This document shows, in pieces, positions 1-8,425 of a stretch of DNA of 64,000 nucleotides (position 1 is its first letter; each line of letters starts with the position of its first letter). This DNA is from an uncultured Flavobacteriaceae bacterium (GTDB lineage: Bacteria > Bacteroidota > Bacteroidia > Flavobacteriales > Flavobacteriaceae). The translations under genes and the position numbers were made by a program. Where the stretch lies: positions 62,001 through 126,000 of the forward strand of contig CANLWG010000001.1 in assembly GCA_947494715.1 (NCBI GenBank), written 5' to 3'. The notes under the pieces are model-generated. The model was not told where the DNA came from. It worked only from the letters and a program-made list of their open reading frames with translations, and ran no database searches.

Positions 1-258
1 ACCCCACATGAAGTTTTATTGGTATTGGATGGTTCCACCGGACAGAACGCTTTTGAACAGGCCAAACAGTTTACCAAAGCTACCGAAGTAACCGCATTGG
101 CGGTCACCAAATTGGATGGTACCGCAAAAGGCGGGGTGGTAATAGGCATTTCAGATCAGTTTCAGATTCCTGTCAAATATATAGGGGTAGGTGAGGGTAT
201 GGAGGATCTTCAGGTTTTCAATAAGTATGAATTCGTGGATTCCTTTTTTAAGATCTAG
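1..258 (+). CDS. ftsY: Signal recognition particle receptor FtsY, C-terminal end (partial)
   Basis: Only the last 85 codons are present; the frame is open from base 1, so the gene starts before the window. FtsY is the GTPase that docks signal-recognition-particle/ribosome complexes at the inner membrane. The visible part is the end of the NG GTPase domain: LDGSTGQNA, the G4 base-recognition motif TKLD, then GTAKGG and the closing motif with KYIGVGEGMEDL, all typical of SRP-type GTPases. Ffh also has this fold, but the protein ends directly after the G domain (VDSFFKI) without a methionine-rich M domain, which fits FtsY. Confidence 0.93.
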   Translation, partial: TPHEVLLVLDGSTGQNAFEQAKQFTKATEVTALAVTKLDGTAKGGVVIGISDQFQIPVKYIGVGEGMEDLQVFNKYEFVDSFFKI

Positions 259-377
259 GAGAAGAATTAATAATTGGATTAAGGAGATTGATTCCCAGTT
301 GATATTCTGGGACTTTGTATGGGGTAATGATATAACTACAGGATAATTTTCGTGGCTTATGGATATAGAAAGGTTTT

Positions 378-1139
378 GTGCAATACGAAAACAGCTTCAT
401 GTATAAAGCCTATATCCTGGACATATCAAAAAAGCTATGGGCTGCGGTTACGGATCTGATTCCGATAATTGTGGTAGTGGTTTTTTTTCAAACAGCCGTT
501 ATTCAACAGCCTTTCCCGGAAATCGGTGAAGTTATAATAGGCATCCTGTTCGTTATAGTCGGTTTAATGCTTTTTATTGAGGGATTGGAGATGGGGTTGT
601 TTCCCATTGGGGAGGCCATGGCCTATGCACTGGCAAAGAAGGGAAGTCTTTTTTGGTTACTGATTTTTTCGTTTGCATTGGGTTTTTCGACCACTATTGC
701 AGAACCGGCACTGATAGCCGTAGCAAAGGAAGCTTCGGTAATATCTTCGGATGCCGGGTTAATCGAGAACGATCAAAGGACCATGAAGACTTATGCGTTT
801 GGCTTGCGCTTGGCGGTTGCCTTTTCTGTGGGTTTGGCCATTGTTATTGGCGTATTGCGCATTCTTAAGGGTTGGCCCTTATATTATTTGATTATAGGGG
901 GTTATGTATTGGTTATGTTGATGACCATCATTGCCCCTGAGGAAATCGTTGGTCTGGCGTATGATGCAGGCGGCGTTACTACCTCGACCATTACCGTGCC
1001 ATTGGTGACGGCCTTGGGCGTTGGTTTGGCTACAGTAATAAAAGGCAGGAGCCCCTTACTGGATGGTTTTGGTCTTATTGCTTTTGCGTCACTTTTACCT
1101 ATGGTTTTTGTAATGGCGTATGGGTTGTTTTGGTTTTAG
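378..1139 (+). CDS. DUF1538 membrane protein, first paralogue
   Basis: A 253-residue integral membrane protein with about six to seven hydrophobic segments. The start taken is GTG at 378, preceded by a purine-rich gaaagg; an in-frame ATG at 399 is a possible alternative. Two conserved polar blocks lie between hydrophobic segments: GFSTTIAEPALIAVA near residues 100-114, and AYDAGGVTTST near 194-204 followed by DGFGLIAFASLLP. The next gene has the same blocks, so the two are paralogues and probably form a heteromeric membrane complex. Broken membrane helices with polar T, E, D and G residues suggest an ion or small-solute path, but the family has no established function that I know of. First gene of an apparent four-gene operon with a PII-like and a CBS protein. 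Confidence 0.85.
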   Translation: MQYENSFMYKAYILDISKKLWAAVTDLIPIIVVVVFFQTAVIQQPFPEIGEVIIGILFVIVGLMLFIEGLEMGLFPIGEAMAYALAKKGSLFWLLIFSFALGFSTTIAEPALIAVAKEASVISSDAGLIENDQRTMKTYAFGLRLAVAFSVGLAIVIGVLRILKGWPLYYLIIGGYVLVMLMTIIAPEEIVGLAYDAGGVTTSTITVPLVTALGVGLATVIKGRSPLLDGFGLIAFASLLPMVFVMAYGLFWF

Positions 1140-1154
1140 TTAAAGACATAGCTT

Positions 1155-1943
1155 ATGTTTGATTTTATGATGGAATTTGTATGGATCCTTATATATACCT
1201 TTAGGGACGTACTACCTATCATAGTATTGATTATTTTCTTTCAGTTGGTGGTCTTAAAACAACCTATACCCCATTTGAGGAAAGTTATATTGGGAGGGAT
1301 TTATGTGGTGCTTGGACTCGCGTTGTTTCTTATGGGATTGGAAAAAGCCCTTTTTCCTCTCGGGAAAATTATGGCCACGCAATTGTCCGACCCCACTTTT
1401 ATAGAGGCTAGTGGAAACGCATTGACCAATTGGGAGTCGTATTATTGGATTTATATTTTTGCCGCGTTAATTGGATTTTCCACAACAATTGCAGAGCCGT
1501 CACTTATTGCCGTTGCCATGAAAGCGGGAGAAGTTTCAGCCGGGACCATAGACCCTTGGGGACTTAGGATAACCGTAGCAATAGGAGTGGCCTTTGCTTT
1601 GGCTTTGGGTACGTTTCGAATAGTAACCGGAACACCCTTGTATATATATATTATGGCGGGGTATATGGTTGTAATTGTCCAGACCATTTTTGCGCCAAAA
1701 AGACTTATTGCGATAGCGTATGACTCGGGAGGAGTTACGACCTCTACCGTTACCGTACCCTTGGTGGCCGCTCTTGGCTTGGGGTTATCCAGTGCGGTAC
1801 CGGGTAGAAATCCTGCAGTGGATGGATTTGGCCTTATAGCTTTTGCCAGCTTATTTCCCATTATAACCGTATTGGGCTATGCGCAGGTTATGAGCCTGAA
1901 AAATAGAGTATTAAAAACTAAAATGGAGAAAGATGCAGTTTAA
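1155..1943 (+). CDS. DUF1538 membrane protein, second paralogue
   Basis: A 262-residue paralogue of the preceding gene, 15 bp downstream. It repeats the signatures GFSTTIAEPSLIAVA and AYDSGGVTTSTVTVP followed by DGFGLIAFASLFP. Compared with the first copy it has an extra segment (about residues 77-92, SDPTFIEASGN) between the second and third hydrophobic stretches and a short basic C-terminal tail (KNRVLKTKMEKDAV). The stop codon lies inside the start of the PII-like gene (11 bp overlap), so the two are probably translationally coupled. Inferred role: second subunit of a membrane complex regulated by the downstream soluble proteins. Confidence 0.85.
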   Translation: MFDFMMEFVWILIYTFRDVLPIIVLIIFFQLVVLKQPIPHLRKVILGGIYVVLGLALFLMGLEKALFPLGKIMATQLSDPTFIEASGNALTNWESYYWIYIFAALIGFSTTIAEPSLIAVAMKAGEVSAGTIDPWGLRITVAIGVAFALALGTFRIVTGTPLYIYIMAGYMVVIVQTIFAPKRLIAIAYDSGGVTTSTVTVPLVAALGLGLSSAVPGRNPAVDGFGLIAFASLFPIITVLGYAQVMSLKNRVLKTKMEKDAV

Positions 1944-2280
1944 ATTGATTATGGCCTTTGTTAAACCCAATATCTGTGATGATGTTGTCGATGCCATGAA
2001 GGAGGCCGGAGCTACCGGAGCTACTATTATCCCGGCCAGGGGTACCGGAATTCATGAGGCGAAGTCCTTTTTTGGACTCAGTATCGAAGATAAGACGGAT
2101 ATCATCGTGTTTCTGGTTGAGGAGCATGTAGTGGAAAACCTTCTGAAAGTTATCCGGGAGGCCGGTAAATTTGATAAACCCGGTACGGGGATTGCCTTTG
2201 TCTTACCGGTAGATCATATTGCCGGTTTGGAAAGTCAAATGAAGAAGTTTAAAGATCAGGCGAGGGACAAGTATTTTTAA
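1933..2280 (+). CDS. Divergent PII (GlnB/GlnK) superfamily signalling protein
   Basis: A 115-residue protein with the PII ferredoxin-like pattern: an opening strand FKLIMAFVKPN, helix DDVVDAMKEAGATGATI, a T-loop region, and a closing IAFVLPVDHIAGL that corresponds to the KIFVxxVxxxxRI strand of GlnB. Canonical PII features are missing: the T-loop lacks the YRGxEY segment with the uridylylated tyrosine, and the usual B-loop TGxIGDGKI is replaced by GKFDKPGTGI. It may therefore bind a nucleotide differently or sense something else. PII proteins trimerise and plug or release membrane transporters; overlap with the DUF1538 gene suggests those proteins are the target. The start is ATG at 1933 with a good ggagaaag ribosome site inside the upstream gene. 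Confidence 0.82.
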   Translation: MQFKLIMAFVKPNICDDVVDAMKEAGATGATIIPARGTGIHEAKSFFGLSIEDKTDIIVFLVEEHVVENLLKVIREAGKFDKPGTGIAFVLPVDHIAGLESQMKKFKDQARDKYF

Positions 2281-2330
2281 GACATTCCGTAATTTAGGGA
2301 AATACGGATTAAGTATAAACTAGAGCAAAC

Positions 2331-2732
2331 ATGGATACAAAAAGAGGATTTCAAGGGGCCAAGGACGTCATGACCAAACGCGTGGTCTTAATAGACGGGA
2401 TGGCCACGGCCAAGGAAGCCGTAGAGGTCATGCGCAAGGAGGGCGTAGAGGCCCTGATAGTCAAAAAGCGTCACCCACAGGATGCCTACGGCATTGTTGT
2501 GATACATGATCTGATCAAAGGGGTCATCATTCCCGACAAAACTTCCGAGGAGGTAAACGTATTTGAAATCATGACCAAGCCCGCTATAAGCGTCCCGGCC
2601 GATATGGAGGTACGCTATGTGGCCAGTCTGTTGATGAAAGTCGGGTTCCGGATGGCCCCGGTGGAGGAAAATGGGGAATATATCGGGATGGTCTCCATTT
2701 CAGATCTGATATTGGATAATTTGCTTTTCTAG
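2331..2732 (+). CDS. Two-CBS-domain protein
   Basis: A 133-residue soluble protein made of a tandem CBS pair and little else. The first CBS domain spans about residues 12-67 (VMTKRVVLIDGMATAKEAV to YGIVVIHDLIKG), the second about 76-133 (IMTKPAISVPADMEVRYVA to YIGMVSISDLIL). CBS pairs bind adenosine nucleotides such as AMP, ATP or S-adenosylmethionine and gate attached or neighbouring transporters and enzymes. It lies 50 bp after the PII-like gene on the same strand, so it is probably the fourth member of that operon, giving two different nucleotide-sensing proteins beside one pair of membrane proteins. Confidence 0.88.
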   Translation: MDTKRGFQGAKDVMTKRVVLIDGMATAKEAVEVMRKEGVEALIVKKRHPQDAYGIVVIHDLIKGVIIPDKTSEEVNVFEIMTKPAISVPADMEVRYVASLLMKVGFRMAPVEENGEYIGMVSISDLILDNLLF

Positions 2733-2915
2733 GACTACTCAAGACTGAAACGTCACTTAAGGTCTAAAGAAATTGTTGTGTCCGAGGGCTTCTTACTTTG
2801 GATATTTCAATCCGTTATTTTTCTTTTTACTGCTTTGATTATTTTCAATCATAACTGCGATTTAATAAATTCAAAGAATCTCAATGAAAAAAAACTTCCC
2901 TAAAATTTGAGCCCG

Positions 2916-3611
2916 ATGACTATGGCCAGCGAATATGATCAAATTACGGCATTTCATTACGCAGCTTTTCGACCATCGTTACACTTACCGATTTTAAAGC
3001 AATGTTTGGAAAAAGGTGTGGAGCATTCTTTAGGGTTGGATGTGGGGTGTGGAACAGGGCAATCTTCCATTGCGCTAACCAATTTTTGTAAAAAAGTCAT
3101 CGGGATCGAGCCTAGTAAAGAGATGTTGGAAAAATCAATAAAACATCCTAGGATAGTATATAGCCACTACAATCGCCAAAATTTCGACTTTCCGGATAAC
3201 TACTTTGATCTAATTACTTTTGCCGGTTCCCTGTATTATGCAAAATCTCAACAATTGCTGGATGAAATTGTAAGAGTGGGCAAGAATGCTTCCCAGATGA
3301 TCATCTATGATTTTGAATTGTCATTGGATACTATACTTGAAATGCTAAATTTGGAACCTACGTTTGCACAGGAGTCGCATTATGATCATCAGGTGAACTT
3401 TGACGGATTGAATCAGGAACATATAAAAGTAGAAATGGAGTTCAAAGGCAATTACAACTTGTTACTTGAATCTTTTGGAAAAGACGACCTTTACAATACA
3501 GTCTCACAAAAACTTCGTGCAAGGATTAAGTCGGAAAATACATTGATAGATGCAAAAACATATTCAACCGTGTATCGCATTAAAAAATGCTGCCGCCAAC
3601 AAAGTGTTTGA
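2916..3611 (+). CDS. Class I SAM-dependent methyltransferase
   Basis: About 231 residues with a Rossmann-type methyltransferase domain. Motif I is LGLDVGCGTGQSS, followed by an acidic residue at the end of strand 2 (VIGIEPS) and motif IV-like FDLITFAGSLYYAKS. The substrate cannot be read from the sequence; small-molecule methyltransferases look like this. The start chosen is ATG at 2916; an upstream in-frame TTG (2907) and an ATG six bases downstream (2922) are alternatives. It stands alone after a 180-bp AT-rich gap and is not clearly in an operon with its neighbours. Confidence 0.8.
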   Translation: MTMASEYDQITAFHYAAFRPSLHLPILKQCLEKGVEHSLGLDVGCGTGQSSIALTNFCKKVIGIEPSKEMLEKSIKHPRIVYSHYNRQNFDFPDNYFDLITFAGSLYYAKSQQLLDEIVRVGKNASQMIIYDFELSLDTILEMLNLEPTFAQESHYDHQVNFDGLNQEHIKVEMEFKGNYNLLLESFGKDDLYNTVSQKLRARIKSENTLIDAKTYSTVYRIKKCCRQQSV

Positions 3612-3679
3612 TGTTCATATCCGCTATACAGAGCTATGCCCTATAATTCAACCGTTATCCGTAAACTAAAATCAGAAAT

Positions 3680-4924
3680 ATGAATAAACTAGTTTTAATC
3701 CTTTTCATCGGTCTTGCACTTTCCTGCCAAAAGAAAAGGAATTCCAAAAAAGCTAAAGAAGATAACCGGACTGGTATTCTTGATTCCCTGACAGGTGAAT
3801 TGAACCAAATTCATAAAGCAGGATTTATCAACGGTTTTGCCGTAGCCATAGTGAATCAAGACAGTATTTTGTATCAAGCGGGAATAGGATTTGCGAACAT
3901 AGAAAACAAAAAAACATATACCGAAAGCACGATTCAAAATATCGGCTCGGTCTCCAAAACATTAATCGGAATAGCACTTCTCAAAGCCCAGGAGATGGGG
4001 AAATTGAATCTTGACGATTCCATAAACCAATACCTTCCCTTTGAGGTAATCAATCCAAATTACCCCAATGAACCCCTTACGATAAGACATTTGGCCACAC
4101 ATACCTCCACCATTTTGGATACGGATTTTTACAATGGCAAAGCTTATGTACTTAAGGACCAACAGGACAAATCAAGTCCGAATCCGGAAAAGTTGAATGA
4201 AAAGTTCAATTCCCCGGACTCCCATATGCCCATGATCGACTTTCTTGAAAAGGTACTTTCCAAAAAGGGCGAATGGTATGGGAAAGACGGATTTTCCGAA
4301 AATAAGCCCGGAGAAATTTTTGAGTATTCCAACATTGGGGCAACTTTGGCCGCTGCAGTTTTGGAAATAGCGGTTAACAAATCGTATAGCGAATTCACTA
4401 GGAAGCATATTTTGGAGCCCTTAGAAATGTCATCTTCCGGTTGGTCCTATGAAAGCATTGATCTGGCCAACCATTCCAAACTTTATTCCGATCCAAAAAC
4501 CGAAATTCCATTGTATTCGCTGATAACGTATCCCGATGGCGGACTAATAACAAGTAGTAACAATTTAGGGATATACCTATCCGAATTGGTTAAAGGTCAT
4601 TCCGGTAATGGGACATTGCTACAAAAAAACAGTTACAATGAACTATTCAGGGAGCAATTGCCGGCGGATAGTTTTCCGGACCGCGACGAAGAGGATGATT
4701 ATGATGATGAATACAATACAGGAATCTTTATGGGTTTTACGCCAAGAGGTTACATTGGCCATACGGGTGGGGATCCTGGAATTGCAACCTATATGTTCTT
4801 TAATCCGGAGACAAAAATTGGGCGGATTTTAATAATCAATACCTCGGTTTCCAATTCTGGAGGTGTTGACGAATTTTATTCCATTTGGAACACGCTGGGG
4901 AAATATGAAAACAGATTAAAATAA
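3680..4924 (+). CDS. Serine hydrolase of the beta-lactamase class C / DD-peptidase fold, lipoprotein
   Basis: A 414-residue exported lipoprotein: a short hydrophobic signal ends in LALSC with Cys16 as lipidation site, followed by a basic, non-acidic segment, which suggests it stays in the periplasm. The three catalytic motifs of the penicillin-recognising fold are present: SVSK (Ser90 nucleophile, Lys93), YSN (Tyr216) and HTG (361-363) in place of KTG. HTG is common in esterase or peptidase-like class C homologues, so it need not be a beta-lactamase. An acidic insertion (about residues 333-347, DRDEEDDYDDEY) lies before the third motif. Substrate unknown; likely a D-amino-acid peptidase or esterase. 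Confidence 0.87.
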   Translation: MNKLVLILFIGLALSCQKKRNSKKAKEDNRTGILDSLTGELNQIHKAGFINGFAVAIVNQDSILYQAGIGFANIENKKTYTESTIQNIGSVSKTLIGIALLKAQEMGKLNLDDSINQYLPFEVINPNYPNEPLTIRHLATHTSTILDTDFYNGKAYVLKDQQDKSSPNPEKLNEKFNSPDSHMPMIDFLEKVLSKKGEWYGKDGFSENKPGEIFEYSNIGATLAAAVLEIAVNKSYSEFTRKHILEPLEMSSSGWSYESIDLANHSKLYSDPKTEIPLYSLITYPDGGLITSSNNLGIYLSELVKGHSGNGTLLQKNSYNELFREQLPADSFPDRDEEDDYDDEYNTGIFMGFTPRGYIGHTGGDPGIATYMFFNPETKIGRILIINTSVSNSGGVDEFYSIWNTLGKYENRLK

Positions 4925-5321
4925 GGATCTGCTGGCCGGTATAACAAAGAATTATTAAGACATTACGATGGCCATAGGGCCAACCATTTCTGGCAAATCG
5001 ACCAATTTTTACAAGAAGCCCGAAAGTGGCCTATATTTTTTGGGAAGTTTATACTAGCTATTTCAATATAATGGTTATTTGACTTCTACTTTTTATAGAC
5101 TAAATTCAATTGCATAAACGAGTTTTAAATGATACGCTTCCAATTATTGGAAACAGTTACACCGCTCGGATAGTAAATTCCACATCAGTTGGTCTGGACA
5201 ACAACTATAGAATTTACCAAATATCGAAACCCTTCGGTAAAATTCTGGCTAAAAATTTTTTTATCATTCTATTCTCAGAAAAAGAAATGGAAAAACAGTA
5301 GGTTGTTGGAGTAGTGTTTAC
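4925..5321. other. Intergenic gap without a convincing gene
   Basis: A 397-bp AT-rich gap between convergent genes (serine hydrolase on plus, zincin-like protein on minus). A 63-codon open frame at 5110-5301 starts with TTG, has no ribosome site and no recognisable domain; I do not regard it as a gene. No strong hairpin with a T tract was seen. Confidence 0.5.
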
Positions 5322-7754
5322 TCAATCGCATCCCTCCATAACATCCCCGAAACCCTGCTGCTTGGCCAACTCACAGGCGAGTAGTTGCATTTCCTTGCCC
5401 AACCTTTCGGCTTCTGCTTCGCAGCGCTCGACTTCTTTTTCCTTGCAGCGCTGACAATTATAATTTTCTTTGCGTAGGTCGCCACACTTTTTATTTTGGT
5501 CCAGCATCCTTTGGGTCATGAGATGGATTTTATCCTGGATCACTTTCATTTTGGATTGCTTGTCCGTACCAGCGGTACCACTCTTGGCAGGGTCTTTGGG
5601 AAGATCATAGAGGGCCTGCCTCTTTTGCTGTTGAATATCCATCATTTTTTTGGCGATCCGGGTGGCGCAGGCCTGATCTTTACAATTTTGAAGCTCCTCT
5701 TTTAGTACCTTCATCTGCCGGTCAAATTCATCATGTATACGACCGCGCGCCTCTTCATCTCCCGAACCGTTATTGGGAGCGGTTCCGGTAAATCCACCCA
5801 AGCTTAGTTTTTCGTAACCGGTACCATCGAAGAAAAAACATTCTTTTTGAATGCTTTTGAGATGGCCTTCAAGCATGTCCCCGTTCTGATTTTCGACCTT
5901 TGTATATACCAAATTCTTATTTTTCCCCTGAAGATCCCGGATATGACCCACCAAAAATCCGAAGGCCGGCAAGGGGCTGCTTATTGAAGTCGATTCGTTG
6001 GAAATATATCCGCTGTATTTAAATGTTTCATTGCCCTGTTCGGGATTTTCTCCTTTGTAGGCATAACCTGTGGCATGATTGTGCCATGGGCTTCCCGACG
6101 GTAGATTGGCGGGTGTCATAGTATTCGAAGAGGCCACCGCCTCTTCAAGAAATTCGGAGATACTCATTTTCTGTCCCGCCAAAACATCCCCTCTCATTTG
6201 ATCAATATCGATGGTAATGGCCCTTTTTCGCTTAAAAACCTTATCGTCAACGTAACCGACCAACTGTCTATTCGGTAGCCAAATGACAGCATTGACTTTA
6301 AACTCACTGTTCTGATCCTGCCCGAATTGATCTAATATCCATCCATCGGTCAAAAGCATGGAGTTGTCCTTGGAGTTTACATAATAATTCAGCGTGGAGT
6401 TCTGGATATCCCCATCCCGGCGATACGCAATGTCCGATTCTATATAGTAATCAAACTGAAAAGTCCCGTTGAGGTTATCCTCTGTTGGGTTTTCGGTGAT
6501 AAGGGTTCCGCTTTCACAACAGCTTTTTTCCTTTAAATTATATTTTATTTCAAAGGAAAGCGCGTTATCATTTAAATGACTAATCAGGACTTTTACATTT
6601 TTGTTTTGCCCGCAATAGCCTTTGAAGGTTTCCGTTGCCTTTAGGTCCCGCACTTTTTTTTCTTTTGTAATAACGGATATAAAAAGCGGTTCCGAAACGC
6701 CGTAAGGTGGATAAATCTTTAAATCATGGTCCGCCGGGATGGTCAATTCCAAGACCGATAGGCGTTCCGGCTCTACTGGACCAATAGGGATTGGATCGTC
6801 CCCCACGATTAAGGGGACGGGATTGTCATCAATGATATTTACCTGGGTTTCGCGCGGAATAGGGCCTCCACCACCACTGTCCATAAGGTCTTTCTGAAAG
6901 AAGTTAAACAAAAATTGATGGAAATCCCGATCGTAGCGCCCCTCCCGCATTACCTGTAGGCGGGCCTCCCGCGTTTTTAAAGGTGCGAGTTTGTTCATGA
7001 GCGTTACGACTTCCATAGGACCTCTCGATTTTTTCAGTGCATACCAGAAGACGTAGGCATTGTACTCCTGCCGATAAGGCTTCCCGTCCAGATCAAAGGC
7101 CTGGGAGCGGATATGTTCAAAATTGGCCCGCGGATATGCCTCCGAACCCAACATCTCGGCCACAGATTCATCAAACCAACTATTCATTGTATACTGTTCC
7201 CGAAGTTTGGGAACATTTTCCATTACGAAACAATGACCGACTTCATGGGCATACACCTGTTTTTGATGATTTCGTTCCAGATGGCGATTAGTGGGTACGC
7301 CAGAGCGCATCCAGCATTCGTTACCGATCAACCAAAAAGCATTACCGTGCAACCTACTGTACCCGCCAGAAGAATCCGCGGAAGTACGATTGTTATCATC
7401 CAAGATGTAGTATAAATGTGCATTCAGTGAACCATATGCCACATATTCCGCACGGGCGATCGTTATAGCATCCATCGCGTCCCTGATTACACTTCTTTTA
7501 CCTGGATTGGGTTCCTTTCCCCAATTGTGAGGTGTGATAATGTAGTCTTTTCCATTGGGATGGTGGTGAACCCAGCAACCAAGCCCACCAATTCCCTCAG
7601 GGGTGCCTTCCAGATAAATCTCCAAAAGACGAAGACCGGAACCCGGTTCAATAGGATTCAAGCCCAGATCTTCACAGCTAGAGACAGTCCATTGGGCCGT
7701 AACAAACGAGGAGCCAAATAGGGCAAGTAACATAATTAGGGGTAAGCTTTTCAT
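5322..7754 (-). CDS. Large exported zincin-like protein (HExxH) with cysteine-rich coiled-coil tail
   Basis: An 810-residue protein with an N-terminal signal peptide (cleavage probably after FVTA, residue 20). A zinc-peptidase-like module lies at about 140-205: HEVGH (170-174), then WFDESVAEML (193-202), where Glu196 could be the third zinc ligand as in gluzincins. The middle (about 330-650) is extracellular beta-rich sequence without a family I recognise. The tail (about 680-810) is charged, predicted helical, and has cysteine pairs CKDQAC and CQRCKEKEVERC, suggesting disulfide or metal-stabilised coiled coils. No C-terminal Por-secretion signal is evident. Transcribed divergently from the DUF1330 gene. 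Confidence 0.75.
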   Translation of the reverse strand: MKSLPLIMLLALFGSSFVTAQWTVSSCEDLGLNPIEPGSGLRLLEIYLEGTPEGIGGLGCWVHHHPNGKDYIITPHNWGKEPNPGKRSVIRDAMDAITIARAEYVAYGSLNAHLYYILDDNNRTSADSSGGYSRLHGNAFWLIGNECWMRSGVPTNRHLERNHQKQVYAHEVGHCFVMENVPKLREQYTMNSWFDESVAEMLGSEAYPRANFEHIRSQAFDLDGKPYRQEYNAYVFWYALKKSRGPMEVVTLMNKLAPLKTREARLQVMREGRYDRDFHQFLFNFFQKDLMDSGGGGPIPRETQVNIIDDNPVPLIVGDDPIPIGPVEPERLSVLELTIPADHDLKIYPPYGVSEPLFISVITKEKKVRDLKATETFKGYCGQNKNVKVLISHLNDNALSFEIKYNLKEKSCCESGTLITENPTEDNLNGTFQFDYYIESDIAYRRDGDIQNSTLNYYVNSKDNSMLLTDGWILDQFGQDQNSEFKVNAVIWLPNRQLVGYVDDKVFKRKRAITIDIDQMRGDVLAGQKMSISEFLEEAVASSNTMTPANLPSGSPWHNHATGYAYKGENPEQGNETFKYSGYISNESTSISSPLPAFGFLVGHIRDLQGKNKNLVYTKVENQNGDMLEGHLKSIQKECFFFDGTGYEKLSLGGFTGTAPNNGSGDEEARGRIHDEFDRQMKVLKEELQNCKDQACATRIAKKMMDIQQQKRQALYDLPKDPAKSGTAGTDKQSKMKVIQDKIHLMTQRMLDQNKKCGDLRKENYNCQRCKEKEVERCEAEAERLGKEMQLLACELAKQQGFGDVMEGCD

Positions 7755-7953
7755 AATTTTCTAGTGAAGCTAAGCGAATACGGATATGTTATTATGGCAA
7801 GGTATTCCTGCACACCTAATATCTAATATAATAAATATTCAAGGAACAAAATCTTTTGGCTAACTTGAAGGACTGTGCATAACATGGATAAGTAATTGCG
7901 AACCAATTGGAAGCTATCGGTATGGAAATTTCCTTTGACAAGACCAAAACCCT

Positions 7954-8376
7954 ATGAAAACATATATTGGACCAACGGACGAATCGCAAAAGGAGTTCTA
8001 TCTACAGTTTAAAGGAAAGGGTCCCATAACAATGCTGAATCTAGTGAAGTTTAGGCCTATCGCCGAGTATTCCGGAACAGGGATACCGCAGGTAAAGGAA
8101 AGGATTTCCGGGAAGGAAGCCTATACCAAATATTTGGAATTGACCCTTGCGGTATTGGAGAAAGCGGGTGGTAGCATTAAATTTTATGGCAGCAGTGGAG
8201 ATTTCTTGATAGGTCCAGAAAATAAGGGTTGGGATGCCGTATTGCTGGTTGAATATGAATCTGTCGATGCCTTCGTGGCATTTGCCCAAAGTGAGGCCTA
8301 TCTTAAAAATGTAGGTCATCGGACCGCTTCACTTGAAGATTCCAGATTACTTCCAACAATGGCATCGGAACTATAA
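7954..8376 (+). CDS. DUF1330-type dimeric alpha-beta barrel protein
   Basis: A 140-residue cytosolic protein. Its features match the DUF1330 / dimeric ferredoxin-like group: PITMLNLVKFR near residues 24-34, then YTKYLELTLAVLEKAGGSIKFYGSS and WDAVLLVEYESVDAFVAFAQSEAYL, ending with a tyrosine-containing helix and a basic/acidic HRTASLEDSRLLP. Members are small, often stand-alone proteins of unknown activity. The DUF1349 gene follows 49 bp later on the same strand, so they may be co-transcribed. Confidence 0.78.
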   Translation: MKTYIGPTDESQKEFYLQFKGKGPITMLNLVKFRPIAEYSGTGIPQVKERISGKEAYTKYLELTLAVLEKAGGSIKFYGSSGDFLIGPENKGWDAVLLVEYESVDAFVAFAQSEAYLKNVGHRTASLEDSRLLPTMASEL

Positions 8377-8425
8377 ATCAGTTATTATCTTAGTGGTCTA
8401 CGGCCATCTTAAAACAGAAATCCAT

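Noticed and set aside
285-318. Possible terminator after ftsY (TCCCAG...CTGGGA)
   Set aside because: Only a 6-bp stem and no T tract.
1451-1861. 136-codon minus-strand frame inside the second DUF1538 gene
   Set aside because: Antisense shadow of a gene with a clear domain pattern; low-complexity proline/serine/alanine sequence.
5110-5301. 63-codon open frame in the 4925-5321 gap
   Set aside because: TTG start, no ribosome site, no known domain, AT-rich; more likely chance.
8333-8425. Longer N-terminus (31 codons) for the DUF1349 gene
   Set aside because: Overlaps the end of the DUF1330 gene and adds no conserved residues; ATG at 8426 fits the domain.
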